Part shown: positions 1-4,454 of the stretch, piece after piece
Layout of the letters: each line of letters begins with the position of its first letter
Position numbering within the stretch: position 1 is the stretch's first letter
From: DASXRC01 sp036506495
GTDB lineage: Bacteria > Actinomycetota > Actinomycetes > Mycobacteriales > Micromonosporaceae
DNA: 6,653 nucleotides
Assembly (NCBI GenBank): GCA_036506495.1
Contig: DASXRQ010000263.1
Location: 1-6,653 of the forward strand
Reading direction: 5' to 3'
Translations under genes and position numbers: made by a program
The notes under the pieces: model-generated
The model's database searches: none
What the model was told of the DNA's origin: nothing
Seen by the model: only the letters and a program-made list of their open reading frames with translations

Positions 1-1
1 G

Positions 2-808
2 ATCTTCACACCCTGGGTGCGCAGTCACGCCAACGTGCCCGGCGCCCTCTACCAGCCGCTGTTCGTCGGCCGAGTGCTTCCGCTGCCGACGCCGACCCCC
101 GCTCTCGTCCACACGATCTTCTGGACGCTGCTGATCCTCGCTCTCGCGGCGGCGACCGGCCGCGCGCCGCGGGTGCTGGGCTGGACGGTCTTCCTGCTCT
201 ACTTCGAGTGGATGATCATCGCCATGAGCTACGGCAAGGTCGACCACGACCGGTTCGGCCTGCTGGTCGCGCTCGCCGCGCTGCCGACCGTCGGGGGGGC
301 CCGGCATGGCGACCGGACGCTCAGCGAGGCGGGCGGCTGGGCGGTGCGGGTGACCCAGGTCGCCGTGATCTGCACGTATTTCCTCGCCGCCTGGGCGAAG
401 CTGCGGTTCGGCGGGGTCGGTTGGGTGACCAGCTCGGTGCTCGCCCGGGCCATCATCCGGCGCGGCACCGAGTTCGCCGACGTCATCGCCCACGTGCCGG
501 GTCTGCTGGTCGCCGCGCAACTGGGCATCGTCGCATTCGAGCTGCTCAGCCCCCTGATCTTCGTCCTGCGCGGGCGGTGGCGGTACGCCGCGATCGGCTA
601 CTTCTACCTCTTTCACCTGTTCACGATCGCGACGATCACGATTTCGTTCGCCCCGCACCTGGCCGCGATGACGAGCTTCCTGCCGCTCGAGCGCCTCCGC
701 CCGATCAAGTGGGTGCGAGCCAGCTGGACCTCGCCGACCCCTCCCCTACCCGGTCGATCTAGGGCGAGTTCTGGCGATTTGATCCCTGGTCACCAGCATT
801 CGCCCTAG
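2..808 (+). CDS. HTTM-type integral membrane protein, 5'-truncated by the window edge
   Basis: The frame is open from the first bases of the window. The first possible start, GTG at 17, has no ribosome binding site and is preceded by in-frame residues IFTPW, so this is a gene missing its 5' end. The visible ~268 residues carry about six hydrophobic segments; counted from the GTG they lie near 30-48, 54-73, 80-94, 113-132, 160-184 and 187-217. The stretch YFLAAWAKLRF followed by a tryptophan, and the later FYLFHLF segment, resemble the HTTM (horizontally transferred transmembrane) family related to vitamin-K-dependent gamma-carboxylase. The catalytic activity of bacterial members is mostly unknown. 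The gene converges on a DCC-family oxidoreductase gene, a family I associate with HTTM proteins. The last 19 codons and the stop lie within a long palindrome, so the tail after about position 745 is probably not part of the conserved fold. Family assignment rests on pattern recognition. Confidence 0.7.
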   Translation: MFTPWVRSHANVPGALYQPLFVGRVLPLPTPTPALVHTIFWTLLILALAAATGRAPRVLGWTVFLLYFEWMIIAMSYGKVDHDRFGLLVALAALPTVGGARHGDRTLSEAGGWAVRVTQVAVICTYFLAAWAKLRFGGVGWVTSSVLARAIIRRGTEFADVIAHVPGLLVAAQLGIVAFELLSPLIFVLRGRWRYAAIGYFYLFHLFTIATITISFAPHLAAMTSFLPLERLRPIKWVRASWTSPTPPLPGRSRASSGDLIPGHQHSP

Positions 809-819
809 ATCGACCGGGT
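748..819. repeat. 72-nt near-perfect palindrome between convergent genes (terminator or REP/MITE-like unit)
   Basis: Positions 748-767 and 800-819 are perfect 20-base inverted copies. Pairing continues inward after a G-T and a T-C mismatch: 771-774 pairs with 793-796, and 776-779 pairs with 788-791 if G-U pairs are allowed. Almost the whole 72 nt can therefore fold into one hairpin with a tiny loop around GATC. It covers the stop codon of the HTTM frame (806-808) and touches the stop codon of the DCC gene (819-821). It could end transcription from both sides, although no T-run follows the stem on either strand. The length and near-perfection exceed an ordinary terminator and suggest a dispersed palindromic element. 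Confidence 0.8.
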
Positions 820-1211
820 TAGGTGCGTGGCTGGCGCTCGGCCGCCGGCACCGCGCACGCCGCGGTTCCGCCGGGCAGACGGTGCCGGTTGCGGGCCACC
901 CAGCGGTACGCGGGCCAGGCCAGCGCGCGCACCGGACGCAGCCCGAGCAGGCGCCCTGCCATCCGCCAGGGCTGGCGGCGGCTATCACGAAGCAGCAGCG
1001 CGATGGCCTCCGGACCGGCGGCGACGGTGCCATCGGCGGCCACCCACTGCACCGCGTCCGCACACTCGGCGACGGTCAGGCCGAGCGCGTCCAGGTCGAC
1101 GAACTGCCACGGCACCACTGCGGCGTCGGTCGGAATCCACCTTTCGATGAACCTCGCGCAGCTGGTGCAGAACGCGCAATCGCCGTCATAGACGAAGGTG
1201 GGGCGGGCCAT
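819..1211 (-). CDS. DCC-family (DUF393) thiol-disulfide oxidoreductase
   Basis: The 130-residue product opens with FVYDGDCAFCTSC, the hallmark of the DCC/DUF393 family: an aromatic-D-G-D-C-x-x-C motif at residues 7-15, here with an extra cysteine at 18. Members are thioredoxin-like small proteins predicted to exchange thiols and disulfides; physiological substrates are largely unknown. No signal peptide or membrane helix is visible, so a cytoplasmic location is likely. The frame continues 31 codons upstream, but those residues look non-coding, and the family normally begins a few residues before the motif, so I chose the ATG at 1209-1211. A GGAGG lies only one base from that ATG, too close for a normal ribosome binding site; leaderless translation is possible. 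The gene converges on the HTTM gene and diverges from a thioredoxin gene, putting three putative membrane or thiol-redox genes side by side. Confidence 0.85.
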   Translation of the reverse strand: MARPTFVYDGDCAFCTSCARFIERWIPTDAAVVPWQFVDLDALGLTVAECADAVQWVAADGTVAAGPEAIALLLRDSRRQPWRMAGRLLGLRPVRALAWPAYRWVARNRHRLPGGTAACAVPAAERQPRT

Positions 1212-1217
1212 GCCTCC

Positions 1218-1223
1218 ATTCTG
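1218..1223 (-). promoter_or_regulatory. Candidate leaderless -10 box for the DCC gene
   Basis: On the - strand this reads CAGAAT, six bases before the ATG ending at 1211. That places it at -12 to -7 if transcription begins on the A of the ATG. It keeps the two most conserved bases of the actinobacterial TANNNT -10 motif, A at -11 and T at -7. It would explain why the only Shine-Dalgarno-like sequence is too close to be used. The match is short and the evidence is weak. Confidence 0.3.
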
Positions 1224-1281
1224 GCATGCCGGATCTTGGCAAGACTGGTGGCGGACGCCACGTTCGCTCCCCCGCTTTGTC

Positions 1282-1308
1282 GGGAATGACAAGAAGACGA
1301 CCAAGGTT
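1282..1308 (+). promoter_or_regulatory. SigR/SigH-type promoter of the thioredoxin gene
   Basis: GGGAAT at 1282-1287 and GTT at 1306-1308 are separated by exactly 18 bases. This matches the recognition pattern known for the thiol-oxidative-stress ECF sigma factors SigR of Streptomyces and SigH of mycobacteria (GGAAT/C, about 18 bases, GTT). Transcription would start near 1315-1318, giving a leader of roughly 45 nt before the thioredoxin ATG at 1361. Thioredoxin genes are classical members of that regulon, so sequence and context agree. No equivalent motif was found on the opposite strand for the divergent DCC gene. Confidence 0.75.
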
Positions 1309-1351
1309 GGGGATGGGCGTAGGCCTATCCGGGCCGTGATTGATTTCGAAC

Positions 1352-1356
1352 GGAGA
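1352..1356 (+). promoter_or_regulatory. Ribosome binding site deciding the thioredoxin start
   Basis: GGAGA lies four bases before the ATG at 1361. The alternative in-frame TTG at 1340 has no comparable site, so the ATG is chosen. Confidence 0.75.
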
Positions 1357-1360
1357 AACG

Positions 1361-1729
1361 ATGGCGACCGTCAAACTGACCACCGAGAAATTCGACGAGG
1401 TGACGAAGCAGGACGGCATCGTCCTGGTCGACTTCTGGGCTGGCTGGTGCGGTCCGTGTCTGCGCTTCGCGCCGGTGTACGAGCGCGCGTCCGAGAAGCA
1501 CGGTGACATCGTGTTCGGCAAGGTCGACACCGAGGACCCCGAGAACTTCGAGCTGTCGACGCGGTTCGACATCCGCTCGATCCCCACGATCATGGCGGTT
1601 CGCGATGGCGTGATGGTCTTCGCCCAGCCCGGTGCGCTGCCCGAGTCGGCGCTCGAGTCGCTGATCAGCCAGGTGCGCGAGCTCGACATGGACGACGTCC
1701 GCAAGCAGCTCGCCGCCCACCAGCACTGA
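1361..1729 (+). CDS. Thioredoxin
   Basis: This 122-residue protein has the classic thioredoxin layout. The active site WCGPC has its cysteines at residues 30 and 33, inside the strand-turn VLVDFWAGWCGPC. The cis-proline loop SIPT is at residues 73-76, and a G-rich C-terminal strand leads into the final helix. It reduces protein disulfides in the cytoplasm and is normally recharged by NADPH-dependent thioredoxin reductase; no reductase gene is adjacent. The residue after the second active-site cysteine is Leu where Lys or Arg is more usual, with Arg following. The ATG at 1361 is chosen for its ribosome binding site and because the protein then has normal family length. Control is likely by a SigR/SigH-type promoter 50 nt upstream, and a hairpin terminator follows. 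Immediately downstream is an intein-bearing radical SAM gene. The sequence does not tell which thioredoxin paralogue this is. Confidence 0.95.
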   Translation: MATVKLTTEKFDEVTKQDGIVLVDFWAGWCGPCLRFAPVYERASEKHGDIVFGKVDTEDPENFELSTRFDIRSIPTIMAVRDGVMVFAQPGALPESALESLISQVRELDMDDVRKQLAAHQH

Positions 1730-1738
1730 GCAACGAAT

Positions 1739-1773
1739 TCCGCGCCGGTCAACCTCTCGGTGACCGGCGCGGA
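1739..1773 (+). terminator. Hairpin terminator after the thioredoxin gene
   Basis: A perfect 13-base stem (1739-1751 with 1761-1773, core CCGCGCCGGTCA) surrounds a 9-base loop, starting ten bases after the thioredoxin stop. There is no long T-run, as is common in high-GC actinobacteria. It probably separates the thioredoxin transcript from the radical SAM gene. Confidence 0.75.
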
Positions 1774-1792
1774 TCCTTCTCGGTGAAGGGTC
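1772..1792 (+). terminator. Second small hairpin directly after the first
   Basis: GATCCTTC (1772-1779) pairs with GAAGGGTC (1785-1792) with one G-U pair, around the loop TCGGT. It overlaps the foot of the preceding stem by two bases, so the two hairpins form a tandem or mutually exclusive pair. It could strengthen termination or affect the leader of the next gene. Confidence 0.4.
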
Positions 1793-1811
1793 CTGGCCGC
1801 TCGGTCGCACA

Positions 1812-1817
1812 TATGTT
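1812..1817 (+). promoter_or_regulatory. Candidate -10 box of the radical SAM gene
   Basis: TATGTT fits the TANNNT -10 pattern and ends 11 bases before the ATG at 1829. The predicted transcript would have a leader of only about five bases. No Shine-Dalgarno sequence precedes the ATG, consistent with near-leaderless translation. No convincing -35 element is visible. Confidence 0.4.
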
Positions 1818-1828
1818 CTAATGGGTCG

Positions 1829-3895
1829 ATGCGCTGGGCGAACCTATCCGCGTCGGCAGCCGAACTCCCCTTCGGCGTCGACGAGGCGGCGCCGGCGGCC
1901 CAACCGTTGCCGCTGGCGCTGCCCGGCGCCGTCGTGCGTACCTTCGACACCCCCGGCTTCGCCGGGATGACCTTCTACGAAATCCACGCGAAGTCGATCA
2001 TCAATCGCGTCCCGGCCGTCTCGCGGGTGCCGTTCGAGTGGACCATCAACCCGTACCGGGGATGCAGTCATGCATGCTCGTACTGCCTGTCGGGCGAAAC
2101 GCCCATACTTATGGCGGACGGCCGCACGAAGGCGCTCGCAGAGCTGCGTCGCGGCGACAAGATCTACGGCACCGTCCGCCGAGGCAACTACCGCCGATAT
2201 GTGATCACAGAGGTCCTTGCCCACTGGCAGACGATCAAGTCGGCGTACCGCGTCCTGCTGGCGGACGGAAGTCAGATCGTCGCGAGCGGCGACCACCGCT
2301 TCCTGACTGAACGCGGCTGGATGCACGTGACCGGCCGTATGGCGGGACCGGGACAATGGCCCTACCTCACCACCGGCAACAAGCTCATCGGCGTAGGCCA
2401 GTTCGCCGGTCAACCCAAGGACACGCCGGACTACCGGCGGGGATACCTCTGCGGCATGATCCGCGGCGACGCGCACCTGGGGTCGTATGCCTACCCGCAC
2501 GGCACGCTCCATTGCTTTCGGCTGGCGTTGGCCGACCCGGAGGCCCTCGGTCGCAGTCACGGCTATCTGGCCGACTTTGGCGTGCCGACGAAGGAGTTTG
2601 AGTTCCGTTCGTCGGCAAGACGGCCAATGCGGGCGATCAGGACGTCAACGGGGGCCGGCGTCGAGCGGATCAGAGACGTGATCCGATGGCCAACGCCACG
2701 GTCCGACGACTGGTGCAAGGGTTTCCTCGCGGGCGTGTTCGACGCGGAGGGCTCGTGTAGTCGAGGTGTCCTCCGGATCTCCAACAGAGACCAGGAAATA
2801 ATCGATCAAACGGCGATTGCGTTGGGCCGCCTCGGCTTCACGTGCACCGTCGAACAGGGCGACGTCGCCACCGGTGTCCGGACCGTCCGCCTCGTGGGCG
2901 GGCTTCGCGAGCGGTTGCGGTTCTTCCATGCGGTCGACCCAGCGATCGACCGCAAACGCAGCATCGCGGGCACGGCTCTTAAGTCCGACGCGCGGCTCGG
3001 CGTAGTCGCGGTAGAACCGCTGGGCCTCGATGTGCCGATGTATGACCTCACGACCGGCACGGGCGACTTCATCGCGAACGGCGTGGTCAGCCACAATTGC
3101 TATGCGAGAAATACTCATACCTATCTCGATCTCGACGCCGGACATGACTTTGACAGCAAGGTGATCGTCAAGGTCAACGCGGGGCAGCTGCTCAGGCGCG
3201 AGCTGTCCGCGCCGAAATGGCGTGGCGAGCACATCGCGATGGGTACGAACGTCGACTGCTACCAGCGGGCCGAGGGCAAGTACCGGCTGATGCGCGAGAT
3301 CCTGGCCGCGCTGCGGGACTTCACCAACCCCTTCTCGATCCTCACTAAGGGCACGCTGATCCTGCGGGACCTGGATCTGCTGCGCCAGGCACGCGAGGTC
3401 GCCCACGTCGGGGTCTCGTTCTCGGTCGGGTTCGTTGACGAGGCGCTGTGGCGGTCGGTCGAGTCAGGCACACCGAGCCCACGGCGCCGGCTGGACGCCG
3501 TGCGCACGCTCACCGAGGCGGGCTTCGAGGTCGGTGTGCTGATGGCGCCGATCCTGCCCGGGCTGACTGACACCGACGAGTCCATCGAGGCCACGATCGC
3601 CGCCATCGCCGGGTCCGGCGCGGTCAGCGCTACCCCGATTCCGCTGCATCTGCGACCGGGGGCGCGCGAGTGGTACCGGGCCTGGCTCGCGGCGACCCAC
3701 CCGGAGCTGGTCGGGCGGTACGACCAGCTGTACCGGCGCGGCTCGTACCTGCCCAAGGCGTACCAGCAGGAGGTCACCGACCGCGTCAAGGAAGTGGCCC
3801 GGCGGCACGGCCTCGGCCGACGGACGCCCGCGCAGGCCCGGCAGGGTCCCGACGCCGAGGCGCCGCCGCCGCCGGAGCAGCTCACCCTGCTGTAG
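1829..3895 (+). CDS. Rv2578c-family radical SAM protein (SplB-like), interrupted by an intein
   Basis: The 688-residue precursor contains a 338-residue intein (residues 86-423). Excision leaves a 350-residue enzyme, close to the size of the mycobacterial homologue Rv2578c, which I recall also starting MRWA; this supports the ATG at 1829 despite the missing ribosome binding site. The joined exteins rebuild the radical SAM motif CX3CX2C (C79, C83 and C424 of the precursor) as CSHACSYCYAR, which binds the [4Fe-4S] cluster that cleaves S-adenosylmethionine. Further family marks are GTNVDCYQ near 472-479, ILTKGT, and ESGTPSPRRRL. The group belongs to the COG1533/spore-photoproduct-lyase-like proteins, often labelled DNA repair, but its actual reaction is not established. 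A Pro-rich C-terminus ends in QLTLL, resembling a sliding-clamp-binding peptide. A CoA-binding protein gene follows after 20 bases. Codons flanking the intein are atypically A/T-ending. Confidence 0.92.
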   Translation: MRWANLSASAAELPFGVDEAAPAAQPLPLALPGAVVRTFDTPGFAGMTFYEIHAKSIINRVPAVSRVPFEWTINPYRGCSHACSYCLSGETPILMADGRTKALAELRRGDKIYGTVRRGNYRRYVITEVLAHWQTIKSAYRVLLADGSQIVASGDHRFLTERGWMHVTGRMAGPGQWPYLTTGNKLIGVGQFAGQPKDTPDYRRGYLCGMIRGDAHLGSYAYPHGTLHCFRLALADPEALGRSHGYLADFGVPTKEFEFRSSARRPMRAIRTSTGAGVERIRDVIRWPTPRSDDWCKGFLAGVFDAEGSCSRGVLRISNRDQEIIDQTAIALGRLGFTCTVEQGDVATGVRTVRLVGGLRERLRFFHAVDPAIDRKRSIAGTALKSDARLGVVAVEPLGLDVPMYDLTTGTGDFIANGVVSHNCYARNTHTYLDLDAGHDFDSKVIVKVNAGQLLRRELSAPKWRGEHIAMGTNVDCYQRAEGKYRLMREILAALRDFTNPFSILTKGTLILRDLDLLRQAREVAHVGVSFSVGFVDEALWRSVESGTPSPRRRLDAVRTLTEAGFEVGVLMAPILPGLTDTDESIEATIAAIAGSGAVSATPIPLHLRPGAREWYRAWLAATHPELVGRYDQLYRRGSYLPKAYQQEVTDRVKEVARRHGLGRRTPAQARQGPDAEAPPPPEQLTLL
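2084..3097 (+). mobile_element. Full-length intein with LAGLIDADG homing endonuclease, inserted in the radical SAM cluster motif
   Basis: The element encodes 338 residues, C86 to N423 of the precursor. Splicing blocks are complete. Block A starts CLSGETPIL. Block B has SGDH at 153-156, a variant of TxxH. Block F is YDLTTGTGDFIANG, and block G ends SHN before the +1 cysteine, C424. It should therefore splice by the standard class 1 route, with Cys1 and Cys+1 nucleophiles, a penultimate His and a terminal Asn. Between the splicing blocks are two LAGLIDADG motifs: YLCGMIRGD at 206-214 and FLAGVFDAEG at 299-308. Their catalytic acidic positions, D214 and E307, are both kept, so the endonuclease looks intact and able to home into intein-free alleles. 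Base composition is visibly lower in GC than in the exteins (for example 2761-2820), consistent with transfer. I recall intein-bearing members of this radical SAM family being annotated elsewhere, so the site may not be unique. Confidence 0.93.
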
Positions 3896-3903
3896 ATCCG
3901 AGC

Positions 3904-3909
3904 TACTGT
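3904..3909 (+). promoter_or_regulatory. Leaderless -10 box of the CoA-binding protein gene
   Basis: TACTGT (TANNNT) is followed by exactly six bases and then GTG at 3916. If transcription starts at the G of the GTG, the box lies at -12 to -7, the arrangement typical of leaderless actinobacterial genes. There is no Shine-Dalgarno sequence. The box lies in the 20-base gap after the radical SAM stop, so the gene probably has its own promoter there. Confidence 0.55.
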
Positions 3910-3915
3910 CACAGC

Positions 3916-4338
3916 GTGCGTACCCCCCGGCAGATGCTGGCCGACGCCCGAGTGATCGCGGTGGTCGGCGCGTCCCGCGACCCGCGCAAGACGGCGCACT
4001 CGGTGCCGGACCAGTTACACCGGCACGGGTGGCGGGTCATCGCGGTCAACCCGTACGCCGACACCCTGTTCGGCGAGCGCGCATACCGCACGCTGGCCGA
4101 GATCCCGGAGCCGGTCGACCTGGTCAACGTGTTCCGGCCGTCCGAGGACGCCGCCGGTGTGGTGCGCGATGCCGTTGCGGCGGGGGCTCCCGCGGTGTGG
4201 CTGCAGTCCGGGATCGTCTCGGACGAGGGGCGCCGAATCGCCGCCGAGGCCGGCATCGACTACGTCGAGGACTACTGCATCGCCGTGGAGCGGGCCGTTG
4301 CCGGCCTCTCCCGGACCGGCCGACCCGACCGGGCGTGA
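3916..4338 (+). CDS. CoA-binding domain protein (YccU-like, CoA_binding_2)
   Basis: The 140-residue product is a single Rossmann-fold CoA-binding domain. The first strand and glycine loop are VIAVVGASRDP (residues 13-23). They are followed by GWRVIAVNP (38-46), LVNVFRPSED, the AVWLQSGI strand, and the terminal IDYVEDYCIAVE. The same fold forms the N-terminal domain of succinyl-CoA synthetase alpha and of ADP-forming acyl-CoA synthetases, but stand-alone small members have no settled reaction; they probably bind CoA or an acyl-CoA and act in the cytosol. The open frame extends far upstream inside the radical SAM gene, but family length and a leaderless -10 box point to GTG at 3916. ATG at 3934 is an alternative that would remove six residues. 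Transcription may also read through from the radical SAM gene. It converges on an acyl-CoA dehydrogenase gene. Confidence 0.88.
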   Translation: MRTPRQMLADARVIAVVGASRDPRKTAHSVPDQLHRHGWRVIAVNPYADTLFGERAYRTLAEIPEPVDLVNVFRPSEDAAGVVRDAVAAGAPAVWLQSGIVSDEGRRIAAEAGIDYVEDYCIAVERAVAGLSRTGRPDRA

Positions 4339-4427
4339 CGCCCACCCGCCATCTCAACTACACGGAGATTGCCCCCTCCGAAGCGGTCGAAAGCGCAACT
4401 CCCGTGTACTTGTGAGGATCAGGCGTC

Positions 4428-4454
4428 GCCCGCGGTCGCCGTGGCGGAGCGGGC
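4428..4454. terminator. GC-rich hairpin between convergent genes
   Basis: GCCCGC (4428-4433) and GCGGGC (4449-4454) are inverted copies with an additional CGCC/GGCG pairing inside. The stem abuts the stop codon of the acyl-CoA dehydrogenase gene (4455-4457 on the - strand) and follows the CoA-binding gene on the + strand. It may act as a bidirectional terminator, but there is no T-run, and short GC stems are common in DNA of this composition. The rest of 4339-4427 shows nothing I recognise. Confidence 0.3.

Noticed and set aside
1212..1304. N-terminal extension of the DCC protein to the ATG at 1304
   Set aside because: The 31 extra residues precede a family that starts next to the YDGDC motif, and they would overlap the thioredoxin promoter region.
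1186..1950. Long open frame on the - strand covering thioredoxin and its flanks
   Set aside because: It is antisense to a clear thioredoxin, crosses intergenic DNA and a terminator, and has no recognisable motif; it is a high-GC shadow frame.
2645..3406. Long - strand open frames opposite the intein and radical SAM gene
   Set aside because: No domain, no plausible start signal; the + strand frame has complete intein and radical SAM motifs.
3670..3915. Upstream extension of the CoA-binding protein frame into the radical SAM gene
   Set aside because: Residues are low-complexity Arg/Gly/Ala with no family similarity, and the domain starts just after the GTG at 3916.
4331..4343. GGGCG-TGA-CGCCC hairpin with the CoA-binding stop codon in its loop
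   Set aside because: A five-base stem with a three-base loop and no T-run; too weak to call a terminator in DNA of this GC content.
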